Shown here: piece by piece, positions 1 to 8,078 of the stretch
Layout: the number at the start of each line of letters is the position of its first letter
Numbering within the stretch: position 1 is the stretch's first letter
Origin: Mariniflexile sp. TRM1-10
GTDB lineage: Bacteria > Bacteroidota > Bacteroidia > Flavobacteriales > Flavobacteriaceae
DNA length: 64,000 bases
Reading direction: 5' to 3'
Assembly (NCBI RefSeq): GCF_003425985.1
Contig: NZ_CP022985.1
Location: 2,712,001-2,776,000, forward strand
Position numbers and translations under genes: made by a program
Notes under the pieces: generated by a model
What the model was told of the DNA's origin: nothing
Seen by the model: only the letters and a program-made list of their open reading frames with translations
Databases searched by the model: none

Positions 1-346
1 TGCAAGGCAAAAATAATACCAAGAGAAGCTGTTCAGTCAATTTCAGTTAAGTATTTGTCTGAATACAATTTGAAGATCACTATTTACGTCCACAAGATAA
101 GGTTGTTCCGCTCAAAAAAGTATTCTACGAAACGAAGAACCACACCAAAAAGAAAGAATGTCGGGCATCAAAGAAAGCCTGTGTCGATCCCCCGATACGA
201 ACCCTGTGCTTAGTGTTTTGCAGCGTTATAATTACCTTGAATTTAATTGTAAATACTTCCATAAAAACAAACGCCCTTAAAAAGGCGCATTTATATCTTG
301 TTTTATAAAATTATGGGCTTGTGCAACAGCTACCGGTGTGTGCAGT
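1..346. repeat. ~350 bp direct repeat, copy 1 (cut by the window edge)
   Basis: Nearly the whole stretch recurs in the same orientation at 1661-2008 with scattered substitutions and small indels. It lies downstream of the zeta-like gene on the minus strand. Near its right side (271-288) an inverted repeat, read on the minus strand, is followed by a T-rich run, so it may act as a terminator for the minus-strand gene. Both copies end in the same 'gggcttgtgcaac' sequence next to the neighbouring gene's stop codon. No ORF was recognised inside. Confidence 0.85.
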
Positions 347-349
347 TTT

Positions 350-1087
350 TTAATGAATACCTAAACAATATTTATCTACCCATTTTGGAATTCTTTCACT
401 CCGATATGTTACTGTTTTAGCTTTGTGAATATCAAGAATTAATCTTGATTTACTCTCGCTATTATCAAAAATAAATGTTCTATAGGTCGATTTTATAGCT
501 TCTTGCAACATCTCTAAACTTCTGTAATATCTTTCCTCTATTTTTTTTGGAGGAACTGGATGACCTCCGTTCATAACTCTTTCTATTACTCGTGATTTAT
601 TAATTTCGACACTTTCAGTTGATATAAAATACAAGTAATTCTTATAATTATTTTCTCTGGAGAATTTAAGAGTTTCTATTTTGGATGGATGAGACATTAC
701 CGTTTCAAAAGATAGTTTTTGTCCTGATTTAATTAATTCTTGTCGTAAAAAGTCAGTTAAAATTGATGCTTCATAAGAATGAGTTTGCGAATTTGGATTT
801 AGAATCAAACCATTTTTGAAAGTTAAGTCAATCTTATATCCATCATTTTCTGCTTTTTTAAAAAGGGAATGGGAAGAAATAAAGTCATTAAATTTGTTTC
901 CAATATTTACTGAAAGATTATAATCCAAAATATCAATTGAATTTTTTTTCTTTAGTTTTTTTTCAATTTCATCTGCGTTCAAATAAATGCCTAAATCTAA
1001 ATCGTACTCGGCCTTAATTTCATTGAAGACTGTGCTTTTTCCAGAACCATTTGGTCCAGCAAACATTCTTAATCTTTTATTTTGCAT
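350..1087 (-). CDS. Zeta-toxin-like P-loop kinase (COG4185-type)
   Basis: A 245-residue protein opening with a Walker A motif GPNGSGKST at residues 11-19, followed by an LNADEI segment, an SFETVMSHPSK segment and the conserved GGHPVPPKKIEERY stretch. This order is typical of zeta-toxin/AAA proteins related to COG4185. Zeta toxins phosphorylate UDP-N-acetylglucosamine or similar small molecules; many chromosomal relatives have no proven target. The gene follows a 99-codon gene by 18 bp on the same strand, as in a toxin-antitoxin pair. It is flanked by a ~350 bp direct repeat, which suggests it moved as a unit. Family assignment is firm; toxicity is inference. Confidence 0.8.
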   Translation of the reverse strand: MQNKRLRMFAGPNGSGKSTVFNEIKAEYDLDLGIYLNADEIEKKLKKKNSIDILDYNLSVNIGNKFNDFISSHSLFKKAENDGYKIDLTFKNGLILNPNSQTHSYEASILTDFLRQELIKSGQKLSFETVMSHPSKIETLKFSRENNYKNYLYFISTESVEINKSRVIERVMNGGHPVPPKKIEERYYRSLEMLQEAIKSTYRTFIFDNSESKSRLILDIHKAKTVTYRSERIPKWVDKYCLGIH

Positions 1088-1105
1088 TTATTTCATTCTA
1101 AATTT

Positions 1106-1405
1106 TTAAAGAGAAGTAGTTTTTCCAACAACAACCTGTCTTTCTTCTAATTTAGAAATAACTTGGTTAGGTTTACCAGGTCTTTTACGGATAAGTTTTC
1201 CGTTTTGAACAATAATTATTTCGTGAGCAACTTTTTTTGCTCTTTCAAATCCTTTTTTTGTGCCTTCTGCTGCAATCCATCCCAATAAGGATAAGTCACT
1301 TCTATCCTCAATAACTCTAAATTCAGCTACTGCTTTTTCAGATTCAGATTTATCCTTTCCTGATAAATACTTTTTATTGATATTTTCTAGTCTAACTTTT
1401 CCCAT
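1106..1405 (-). CDS. Small protein upstream of the zeta-like gene, possible antitoxin
   Basis: A 99-residue, strongly basic protein with no signal peptide or membrane segment. It starts MGKVRLENIN and ends in a Lys/Arg-rich half containing KLIRKRPGKPN. It is the first gene of a two-gene unit with the zeta-like P-loop protein. I do not recognise the family with certainty. Small proteins in this position are often the antitoxin partner of COG4185-type kinases, so that role is proposed from context only. Confidence 0.6.
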   Translation of the reverse strand: MGKVRLENINKKYLSGKDKSESEKAVAEFRVIEDRSDLSLLGWIAAEGTKKGFERAKKVAHEIIIVQNGKLIRKRPGKPNQVISKLEERQVVVGKTTSL

Positions 1406-1660
1406 TGCTTATTTAATTACATAATATAAATTAAATGTACAAATAATGTACCAAACTTCCAAATTTCACGCAACTGCCTGCATATGGTTTATTGTGTGGT
1501 CAGGCACCTAATTAACCAAATAAAAACTGGATAGAAAATCCGCAAGGATTTTCGTAAGTAGCTTGCACTAACAATTAATTTTATACGGTGTGCCCGTTAC
1601 ACAACTCTTCAAACATAATTTAAAATTCTAATATTTGCATGAAACTTCTTATTTTTAAGC
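1406..1660. other. Spacer with inverted repeats between cassette-like units
   Basis: No gene seen. It contains a perfect short palindrome 'aaaatccgcaaggatttt' at about 1537-1554 and a longer imperfect pairing tgcctg...caggca around 1490-1526. The arrangement resembles the structured spacers often found between accessory genes in flavobacteria. I could not match it to a canonical attC site. Confidence 0.4.
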
Positions 1661-2008
1661 ATGCAAGGCAAAAAACGATACTAAAAGAAGCTGTTCAGTC
1701 AGTTTCAGTTAAGTATTTGTCTGAACACAATTTGAAGATCGTTATGTGTGTTCACAAGGTAGGTTGTTTTGTTTAAAAAGTATTCCCACGAAACCAAGAA
1801 CCACAGCAAAAAGAAAGAATATCGGGCATCAAAGAAAGTCTGTGTCGATTGCCCGATACGAACCCAGTGCTTAGTGTTTTACTGCGTTATAATGACCTTG
1901 AATTAAGATTATAAATAGCTTCCATAAAAAACAAACGCCCTTAAAAGGGCGCATTTATATCTTGTTCTTATAAAATTATGGGCTTGTGCAACGGTTAGTT
2001 GTTGTGTG
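1661..2008. repeat. ~350 bp direct repeat, copy 2
   Basis: Second copy of the repeat at 1-346. The inner inverted repeat ATCGGGCA/TGCCCGAT is perfect here (about 1820-1857) but imperfect in copy 1. The GC-rich hairpin at 1936-1951 followed on the minus strand by a T-rich run could terminate transcription of the lipoprotein gene at 2021-2467. Together the two copies bracket the zeta-like gene pair. Confidence 0.85.
1936..1951 (-). terminator. Possible intrinsic terminator within the direct repeat
   Basis: Inverted repeat CGCCCTT/AAGGGCG; on the minus strand it is followed by a T-rich stretch. It lies about 70 bp downstream of the stop codon of the lipoprotein gene. The equivalent hairpin in the other repeat copy is at 271-288. 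Confidence 0.5.
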
Positions 2009-2020
2009 TAGTCTTTTTTA

Positions 2021-2467
2021 TTAGCTACAAAATGGAATTGTTCCTTTAATTAATTCAATGTTATAGGAACGATTTTCTCCAGTTTTAAATAAATATTTGT
2101 TAGTTGATTTTTTATTAAAAAATTCATCCTTAAATTTCACGCCACCAGATTTATCAGTAAAGCTGACATAAACATACCAATTTCCATTAGTCAATTTTTC
2201 TGCAATAATTTTGTCGAATACCACATATTCAATACAAAAGTCATATTCTTTTTCGAGATATTGCTTTGTCAATCCACAGACATCTTCTTCGCTAAATTGA
2301 TTTCTTAAACTTTCTTTTAATTGTAAGTCGAATAATAAGTTGTTCAATCTTGAAACCTCTGTTTTTAATTCTTTATTTTCTTTTTTTAGAGCTTCGTATT
2401 TTTCTTCTGAGATTCCACATCCCAATAAAAAATGTCCAATAACGAAAGTAAGTATGAGTTTTTTCAT
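2021..2467 (-). CDS. Small lipoprotein with coiled coil
   Basis: A 148-residue protein with a short type II signal peptide ending in FLLGC, so Cys17 is the likely lipidated residue. Residues about 20-55 (SEEKYEALKKENKELKTE...) form an evident heptad coiled coil. The remainder is a small polar domain of unknown fold with several cysteines. It follows a 73-codon gene by 4 bp, so the two probably form one unit. No family recognised; the role is unknown beyond membrane anchoring. Confidence 0.7.
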   Translation of the reverse strand: MKKLILTFVIGHFLLGCGISEEKYEALKKENKELKTEVSRLNNLLFDLQLKESLRNQFSEEDVCGLTKQYLEKEYDFCIEYVVFDKIIAEKLTNGNWYVYVSFTDKSGGVKFKDEFFNKKSTNKYLFKTGENRSYNIELIKGTIPFCS

Positions 2468-2471
2468 TACA

Positions 2472-2693
2472 CTATTTTATATAATTTATTCCAGTTGAGC
2501 ATTGAATACAAAAGTTGCCATTATCGGCATATTCAATTTTAGTTACTTCGTGTTTAGAAATGGTATCTAAATTATCGATATAACTGATGGCAAATTTTAC
2601 ATCGCCTTCCGTCATTTTATTATCAATAATATCAAAAACTTGTTCTCTGTTATCCTTTTTCACATGTTCTTTTAAAATTTCTTTGATGTTCAT
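2472..2693 (-). CDS. Small hypothetical protein (73 aa)
   Basis: A 73-residue acidic/basic mixed protein starting MNIKEILKEHV, with no signal peptide or membrane segment. It lies 4 bp upstream of the coiled-coil lipoprotein gene and is probably co-transcribed with it. I do not recognise the family. The tight spacing and cassette-like surroundings support a real gene, but its small size keeps confidence moderate. Confidence 0.55.
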   Translation of the reverse strand: MNIKEILKEHVKKDNREQVFDIIDNKMTEGDVKFAISYIDNLDTISKHEVTKIEYADNGNFCIQCSTGINYIK

Positions 2694-2738
2694 AATTTTA
2701 ATTTTTACGATAACTCAAATTGCACATAACGTTTTTTG

Positions 2739-2836
2739 GCTTGGCGATGTAGCGGATTTTTAGCACCAAAGCTCAATAGAATTCCTAATGTTGAACCTTA
2801 TGCAAATTTTTCATAGAAACACTTCTGCCTCCATAT
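2739..2836. repeat. Imperfect inverted repeat, cassette-boundary-like
   Basis: The left arm reads GGCTTGGCGATGTAGCGG and the reverse complement of the right arm reads GGTTTGGCAATATGGAGG, separated by about 60 nt. It lies between two unrelated minus-strand genes. Large imperfect stems like this resemble integron attC sites in shape, but the RYYYAAC/GTTRRRY core boxes are not matched, so attC is not claimed. Confidence 0.45.
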
Positions 2837-2907
2837 TGCCAAACCGATGTTACCTGCCGTTTTGTTTTGCCACGTTTGTTATTTACAAATTTCAGAAATT
2901 GTTTCAA

Positions 2908-3504
2908 TTAAGTATTTAATGAATTCATCTGTAAAAATTGGCAAGTTATTGTCTTGTCTAGCCGTATTGATGGTGGAAGTTCAATGTGAATTGGTGTCCA
3001 CCTGTCATCAATAATAGTCGCTGTCTTGGCGGCTTTAAAATATATATTATTGAAGTCGCCACAAACTTTATAGTCTTTTAATGTTTTGTTGTCTTGAAAT
3101 TTATTTTTTAAAGTTGTCGCAAACAGTTTTGAGATTTCATTCCGTTCAATTTTTCCTGATGAAACCTCAATGCAAAAATTGTCTATTTTTCTTGCACCGT
3201 GTCCGTGAATTTCAATTAAATACTTGGGTTTCCATTTTGCAATTTGAGATGAATAGTCTGTGCTTAAATTCTTGTTTGGGTCAACCCGATAATTGCAAGC
3301 AATGACCGAAGAAGATTTTATTTGTTCCGCAACTCGTCGTGCAATAAATCCTGTGTTTTCATCTCCGTCGGTATGCTCTGGACAAGGCATAGTTTTCACG
3401 CCACCTAATGTATGGTGTGGTGCTCCAATAACAACTTCGTTGTTGTCTCTTTGTTCAATTAATAGAATAGAAGCAGTTTTGTCAAGTAATATTTGGTCGG
3501 TCAT
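2908..3504 (-). CDS. N-formylglutamate amidohydrolase-like protein
   Basis: A 198-residue soluble protein with an APHHTLGG segment near residue 28, an HTDGDENTGFIAR segment, IEIHGHG in the middle and IHIELPPSIR towards the end. Paired His and Glu residues in this order resemble the zinc-binding core of the N-formylglutamate amidohydrolase (FGase) superfamily, though the protein is shorter than the catabolic HutG-type enzymes. It stands alone between repeat-like spacers and has no histidine-degradation neighbours, so the substrate is unknown. The assignment rests on motif spacing and is moderate. Confidence 0.5.
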   Translation of the reverse strand: MTDQILLDKTASILLIEQRDNNEVVIGAPHHTLGGVKTMPCPEHTDGDENTGFIARRVAEQIKSSSVIACNYRVDPNKNLSTDYSSQIAKWKPKYLIEIHGHGARKIDNFCIEVSSGKIERNEISKLFATTLKNKFQDNKTLKDYKVCGDFNNIYFKAAKTATIIDDRWTPIHIELPPSIRLDKTITCQFLQMNSLNT

Positions 3505-3611
3505 TTAGTTGTTGAATGGTCGGTCATAAAATAACAGGTAACAATAATATAACCACAATAAACAGCTATACCATTGTAGTCATATCGTTTATGTCTGCAA
3601 TATATTACTTT

Positions 3612-3755
3612 TTATAAGGTATCCAATGGGCTTATAATGGTCTTATTGTTAATTTCAAAGGGTTTGGTATAAATTTCTGTTGTTTTTGGCGAACTATGTC
3701 CCAACATATTCTGTAAATACCGAATATTTCTGTTGTTTTCAATGTAATGTGTAGC
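3612..3755 (-). pseudogene. C-terminal remnant of a tyrosine recombinase (integrase)
   Basis: Reading the minus strand directly after the stop codon of the DUF192 gene gives ATHYIENNRNIRYLQNMLGH, then SSPKTTEIYT, and a stop at 3612-3614. This matches the end of XerC/D and integron-type tyrosine recombinases: the LGHSS..TTxIYT block contains the late His and the nucleophilic Tyr. The preceding HxLRHSF block and everything upstream, including the catalytic Arg, are missing and there is no start codon. It is therefore a relic, broken exactly at the 3' end of the DUF192 gene. It lies beside the cassette-like array and may be what remains of the enzyme that built it. Confidence 0.75.
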
Positions 3756-4232
3756 TTATTGCCTAAAACTAATACTGTCACCAACAGCAAGCGACCAAGC
3801 GTCTGATAAACCCGCATTAATTTCTAATACATATTTTGCAGGAACATGTGATGGCAACGAGCTTTCATCGAAAGGTTGGGCATTTTTTTGAAAGCTTACA
3901 ATTTTTTTAGTGTCGCTTATGTAAATAATATCCAAAGGTATTTTGGTGTTTTTCATGTAAAAATAACGTTCGGTTGCATCATCAAAGACAAACAACATGC
4001 CTTGGTTTTTTTCCATGGCATCACGGTACATTAATCCCGTTTGGATATCAAAATCGGTATCGGCTATTTCAATATCTAAATGTATTTTAGTAGAATCAGC
4101 CGACTTAAAAATAGTAAGATCACCTTCTTTTTTAAATGAAATGTCTGTTTGCGTGACTGTTTTTTTGTCTTCTTTACAGGCAAAAACACTTAAAAGGATG
4201 ATTGAAATGAATGTAACGTGTTTAAAAAACAT
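3756..4232 (-). CDS. DUF192 family lipoprotein
   Basis: A 158-residue protein when started at the ATG at 4230-4232, which follows the lgt stop codon by 1 bp. The longer reading into lgt lacks a sensible signal peptide. It begins MFFKHVTFISIILLSVFAC, a type II signal peptide. The body carries DUF192 signatures: TGLMYRDAMEKNQGMLFVF, FYMKNTKIPLDIIYI and AKYVLEINAG. DUF192 proteins are small secreted or lipid-anchored proteins of unknown function. It ends the nrnA-gldI-PPIase-lgt operon, and an integrase remnant abuts its stop codon. Confidence 0.85.
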   Translation of the reverse strand: MFFKHVTFISIILLSVFACKEDKKTVTQTDISFKKEGDLTIFKSADSTKIHLDIEIADTDFDIQTGLMYRDAMEKNQGMLFVFDDATERYFYMKNTKIPLDIIYISDTKKIVSFQKNAQPFDESSLPSHVPAKYVLEINAGLSDAWSLAVGDSISFRQ

Positions 4233-4233
4233 C

Positions 4234-5163
4234 TTATTTAACGGCGGTTTTGGGTTTGTAAACAAACATAAAATACAGACCAATACCTATAAACGGAATG
4301 CTTAACCATTGCCCGGTATTTAATCCAAACCAATCTATATATTCATCACCTTGTGGTTCTTTTACAAACTCTACAAAGAAACGTACCGTCCATAATAAAA
4401 TTAAAAACAAGCCAAAAAGGAATCCGGTTTGGTCTCTTTTTGTTGTTTTAGAGTAGAAATACCATAAAATTAAAAATACAAAAATATAACAAAACGATTC
4501 GTATAATTGCGCAGGGTGACGGTATGGAACTGCATTTAATAGCTCAACAAACTGAGGGTTATCGGTAACGGCATTATATGCTTTCTGGACATCGTTGATC
4601 CCCGTTAATTGCACGATTTGGTTTTTATAGTATTCATCTTGAATAAACCGAACACCAAAAGAAGAATCGGTAACTTTTCCAATAATTTCAGAATTTATAA
4701 AGTTGCCAATACGGATAAAAATAGCACCCGAAGCTACCGAAATAACGACACGGTCTAAAATCCAAAGTAACGATTTGTAGTTGTATTTTTTACGGTATAA
4801 ATACATGCCAATAATAATACCGATAGCAGCACCGTGGCTTGCAAGTCCTTGGAAACCTGTGAATTCAAAACCACCTTTAAATTTAAAAGGTAGAAAGATG
4901 CTGAAAAAATCTTGAGAAATTAACTCCGATTGATAAAATAATACATGCCCTAAACGTGCACCAATCATAGTCGCTAAAACGGTGTATATAAATAAAGGGT
5001 CTAGATATTCTAAGGATACTTTTTCTTTTGTAAAAATACGCTTCATAATGTACCAGCCCAAAACAAAGGCAACCACCCACATAAGGCTGTAAAAGTGTAA
5101 TTTAAAATTTCCAATAATGTCGATACCTGTTATGGGATTCCAGTCAAATTTTAATAGGTACAT
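4234..5163 (-). CDS. lgt: Prolipoprotein diacylglyceryl transferase
   Basis: A 309-residue polytopic inner-membrane enzyme that transfers diacylglycerol from phosphatidylglycerol to the lipobox Cys of prolipoproteins, the first step of lipoprotein maturation. It shows the Lgt signature RIGNFINSEIIG, the upstream GARLGHVLFYQ segment with the conserved His, and HPAQLYESF near residue 218. About seven hydrophobic segments are visible. It lies between the cyclophilin/FKBP lipoprotein and the DUF192 lipoprotein; the next gene starts 1 bp after its stop. Lgt fits the many lipoproteins encoded in this window. Confidence 0.95.
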   Translation of the reverse strand: MYLLKFDWNPITGIDIIGNFKLHFYSLMWVVAFVLGWYIMKRIFTKEKVSLEYLDPLFIYTVLATMIGARLGHVLFYQSELISQDFFSIFLPFKFKGGFEFTGFQGLASHGAAIGIIIGMYLYRKKYNYKSLLWILDRVVISVASGAIFIRIGNFINSEIIGKVTDSSFGVRFIQDEYYKNQIVQLTGINDVQKAYNAVTDNPQFVELLNAVPYRHPAQLYESFCYIFVFLILWYFYSKTTKRDQTGFLFGLFLILLWTVRFFVEFVKEPQGDEYIDWFGLNTGQWLSIPFIGIGLYFMFVYKPKTAVK

Positions 5164-5214
5164 AGATTTATAATTTTCAGCGTTTTATTAATATGCTTTA
5201 TGCTTTTTTCGAAA

Positions 5215-6342
5215 TTACTTTTGAAGTTCTAAAATTTCAACTTCAAAAATTAAATTGGTTTTTGGAGGAATCGCTCTGTTTCCTGTTTCACCGTATGCCA
5301 GATGATACGGAATGAATAGAGTTGCTTTGTCGCCTACCTGCAATTGTTGTAAGCCTTCCTTAAATCCAGCAATCATTTGTGCATTAGGACTTAAATTGGC
5401 CACGATGGGCTGGTATTGATTGGCCGCTTTTCGGTGCTCATTAACAATGCCAAACGTTTCAGCTATTTCTAGTTTGTTAGTGTCAAGTATTTTGCCGTCT
5501 TCAAGAAATAAGGTGTAGTTCGTTAAAACCTTGCTAGTCTCTTTTAAATTGGCACCAGTGCCTTTTTCGGTAATGGTATATTTTAAACCGGAAGCTAGGG
5601 TGGTAGCCTGTTCCCTTTGTTTTTTAAATTTATCTTTAGTAGCGTTTAAAAGCGCTTCGGCTTTGGCTGCTTTTTCTTTTTCCAGTTTTTCAGCTTCAGC
5701 AAAATGATTAATAAAAACTTTAGGAGCATCAAACGTTTTGGCTGCTTTTCCTTTTCTTATAATGTTTAGTTCTTTAATAACAACAGCTTCAAGAGGTTTG
5801 TCGTTTGAATCTGTTTTTACATTTGAAATACTATCTTGTACATCCAAACCTAAAACCAATTCGCCAAAAACGGCATGTTTGTTATCTAAAAACGGCGTAG
5901 GTTTTTCCGTTATAAAAAACTGACTGCCATTGGTTTTTGGACCTGAATTCGCCATAGATAACATACCAGGTTTATCATGTTTTAAATCGGGGTGAAACTC
6001 ATCTAAAAATTTATATCCAGGACTTCCGGCACCCGTACCTGTTGGGTCGCCACCTTGAATCATAAAACTATCAATAACACGGTGGAAAATGGTGCCGTTA
6101 AAAAACTTTTTTCCTTTATAAGCGCTATCAACCATTGTGTTGGTGCCTTCTGCAAGCGATACAAAATTAGCAACGGTAATAGGTGTTTTCTCGAAAGCTA
6201 ATTTAGCGACCATAGTGCCTTTCGTAGTAACGAACTCTGCATACATACCATCTTCTAGGTCTGGGTATTGTGCTTTGCAAGACGTAATAGTTATTAATAA
6301 AGTAATAAATAAAATTTTAAAAGAAATTTTTAATGGGGTCAT
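5215..6342 (-). CDS. Cyclophilin-FKBP fusion peptidyl-prolyl isomerase lipoprotein
   Basis: A 375-residue protein with a type II signal peptide (ITITSCKAQ, Cys22). Residues about 30-195 form a cyclophilin domain ([28 protein letters not shown]). A Lys/Ala/Glu-rich linker (about 205-245) follows, then an FKBP domain to the C-terminus ([31 protein letters not shown]). Both domains catalyse prolyl cis-trans isomerisation, here presumably on secreted proteins in the periplasm. It starts 1 bp after gldI, also an FKBP-type lipoprotein, so three isomerase domains are encoded in a row in one operon. Confidence 0.9.
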   Translation of the reverse strand: MTPLKISFKILFITLLITITSCKAQYPDLEDGMYAEFVTTKGTMVAKLAFEKTPITVANFVSLAEGTNTMVDSAYKGKKFFNGTIFHRVIDSFMIQGGDPTGTGAGSPGYKFLDEFHPDLKHDKPGMLSMANSGPKTNGSQFFITEKPTPFLDNKHAVFGELVLGLDVQDSISNVKTDSNDKPLEAVVIKELNIIRKGKAAKTFDAPKVFINHFAEAEKLEKEKAAKAEALLNATKDKFKKQREQATTLASGLKYTITEKGTGANLKETSKVLTNYTLFLEDGKILDTNKLEIAETFGIVNEHRKAANQYQPIVANLSPNAQMIAGFKEGLQQLQVGDKATLFIPYHLAYGETGNRAIPPKTNLIFEVEILELQK

Positions 6343-6343
6343 G

Positions 6344-6892
6344 CTAATTTGTTTGATTTTGGGTAATAGAATTGATGGTGACTTCGCAAATTATAGGCTT
6401 GTTGCTTCCTATTTTATGTTCGTCGCCATAATAGCCATACGCTTTTTGGGATGGAAATAAAAAGGTTGCCGTTTCGCCTGTTTTTAAAAGTTTTAAGCCT
6501 TCACGAAGTCCTGTAAATAGCTCTTCTCTATCCATAGCGTAGTTTTGGGTTTTAAGTTCTTCTTTGGAATATATCACACTGCCATTTAGTGCTTTTACAT
6601 TGTAATCGTAGTTAACAATATCTCCAAATTTTGGGGTTTCTAAAGAATCAATCTCAACTTTTGTATTGTAGTAATACCAAAAACCACTTTCTGAAGCGAT
6701 ATAATTATTTTCTTTGTCTTTCTTTATTATTTTTTCAATTAGAGATTGCTCGTGGGCATATAGTTTTTTATTTCGTTCAACCGAAGCATTAATAAAAGAA
6801 CCAGAACTCACAGAAACCGGGCGTCTGGCTTCTGGTTGTTTACAGCTAACAAAAGCTAGTAAAATAACGATTATTAAATACGGTTTATTCAT
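6344..6892 (-). CDS. gldI: Gliding-motility-associated FKBP-type isomerase GldI
   Basis: A 182-residue lipoprotein (LLAFVSCKQ lipobox) with one FKBP-type domain in its C-terminal half ([31 protein letters not shown]). The N-terminal part, with [24 protein letters not shown] and ESGFWYYYN, is as I recall for GldI of gliding flavobacteria. GldI is required for gliding in Flavobacterium johnsoniae, probably by helping fold gliding/type IX secretion components. It overlaps nrnA by 8 bp and is followed by the cyclophilin-FKBP gene 1 bp away. The symbol is from remembered similarity. Confidence 0.85.
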   Translation of the reverse strand: MNKPYLIIVILLAFVSCKQPEARRPVSVSSGSFINASVERNKKLYAHEQSLIEKIIKKDKENNYIASESGFWYYYNTKVEIDSLETPKFGDIVNYDYNVKALNGSVIYSKEELKTQNYAMDREELFTGLREGLKLLKTGETATFLFPSQKAYGYYGDEHKIGSNKPIICEVTINSITQNQTN

Positions 6893-7904
6893 TGTTTAGG
6901 GCTTTATTATAACTAGGCAATATACTAATAAATTTTTCAACGGTATCTTTTAAAGATAAATTGCTTTTTCCGCCAGCGGCATTTATGTGACCACCACCAT
7001 CAAAATGTGTTCTAGACATGTCATTTACAGAAAAGCTGCCTTTAGAACGCAATGAAATTTTTACAATACCTTCTTGTTTGTCTTCTATAAAGATAGCAGC
7101 CAAAACTATATTTTCTAATGACAAACCATAATTTACAATACCTTCTGTATCCCCTTTTTTGAAATCGTATCGGTTTAGTTCTTCTTGGGAAAGGGTTATG
7201 TAAGCCGTTTTGGATTCTGGAATGACTTTTAAATTGGTCAGTGCACACCCCAATAATTGTAAACTTTTGTAGCTATTGGTATCGTAAACGTTATTATGGA
7301 TTTCGGAGTTGTTGGCGCCTTTGTCAATTAAATCAGCTATAACCCGATGGGTTTTACTGCTAGTGGAAGAAAATCTAAACGAGCCCGTATCGGTCATAAT
7401 CCCTACATACAAACACGTTGCAATATTAATGTCGATAACATTCAAATCGCCTAACATATCAATAAAATGATAGACCATTTCGCAAGTAGAACTCATGCTA
7501 ACATCACTAAATATATAGGTTGCATAATCATCTGGTGCTTGGTGATGGTCAATCATTATTTTAATGGCTTTACTTGCCTCTAAAACCGTTTCCATACTCC
7601 CAGTCCTATGAAGCGCATTGAAATCTAGAGTAAATATAATATCAGCATCATTAATGATATCATCACATTTTTTTGTTTGCGAATCGTGTTTTAAAATGTT
7701 TTGCTCACCTGGAATCCACTTTAAAAAGTTTGGGTAGTCATTAGGTGTTATAACTTGTACTTGATGATTGCTTTTTAAAAGATAATGGTAGAGTCCCAAT
7801 ATGGAACCAATGGCATCACCATCGGGGTTTTTATGAGGTACAATTACTATTTTTTTTGAGGTTGATAATAACTGTTTTGTATTCGAAATATCTTGCTTAT
7901 TCAT
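6885..7904 (-). CDS. nrnA: DHH/DHHA1 phosphoesterase, NrnA-type oligoribonuclease/pAp phosphatase
   Basis: A 339-residue cytoplasmic protein. The DHH domain carries HKNPDGDAIGS (about residue 24), FTLDFNALHR, and the name-giving DHH at 119-121. The C-terminal DHHA1 domain has the FDGGGHINAAGG motif near residue 300. This domain pair and length match NrnA, which degrades nano-RNAs and dephosphorylates pAp. It is first in the nrnA-gldI-PPIase-lgt-DUF192 operon and diverges from ndk across a 174 bp gap. Confidence 0.88.
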   Translation of the reverse strand: MNKQDISNTKQLLSTSKKIVIVPHKNPDGDAIGSILGLYHYLLKSNHQVQVITPNDYPNFLKWIPGEQNILKHDSQTKKCDDIINDADIIFTLDFNALHRTGSMETVLEASKAIKIMIDHHQAPDDYATYIFSDVSMSSTCEMVYHFIDMLGDLNVIDINIATCLYVGIMTDTGSFRFSSTSSKTHRVIADLIDKGANNSEIHNNVYDTNSYKSLQLLGCALTNLKVIPESKTAYITLSQEELNRYDFKKGDTEGIVNYGLSLENIVLAAIFIEDKQEGIVKISLRSKGSFSVNDMSRTHFDGGGHINAAGGKSNLSLKDTVEKFISILPSYNKALNNE

Positions 7905-7941
7905 AGGTGACGAAGATACAATTTTTTTAAAATTGACAGAC

Positions 7942-7971
7942 TTGTTTTTATTGATAAATACCTTACTTTTG
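7942..7971 (+). promoter_or_regulatory. Bacteroidota-type promoter of ndk
   Basis: A -33 TTG at 7942-7944 and a -7 TACTTTTG at 7964-7971 with a 19 bp spacer fit the flavobacterial TTG-N19-TAnnTTTG promoter well. Transcription would start about 7 bp downstream, leaving a leader of roughly 100 nt before the ndk ATG at 8079. Confidence 0.75.
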
Positions 7972-8078
7972 CAGCAAAATCATATGAGATTAGTTGGTCT
8001 GTTTTCTGAAAAATTGTTTTTTGTAACTCAAGACCTATTTATCAAATTATTTTAACTGAACAAAATTAAAACAAAACA

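Noticed and set aside
2739-2836. Canonical integron attC site
   Set aside because: The stem shape fits loosely, but the RYYYAAC and GTTRRRY core boxes are not present, so only a boundary-like inverted repeat is reported.
3081-3508. Two plus-strand ORFs (74 and 71 codons) opposite the FGase-like gene
   Set aside because: They lie on the antisense strand of a gene with recognisable motifs and have no promoter or protein features.
3632-3817. 61-codon minus-strand ORF across the integrase remnant and DUF192 end
   Set aside because: It is in a different frame from both the recombinase signature and the DUF192 protein and shows no family features.
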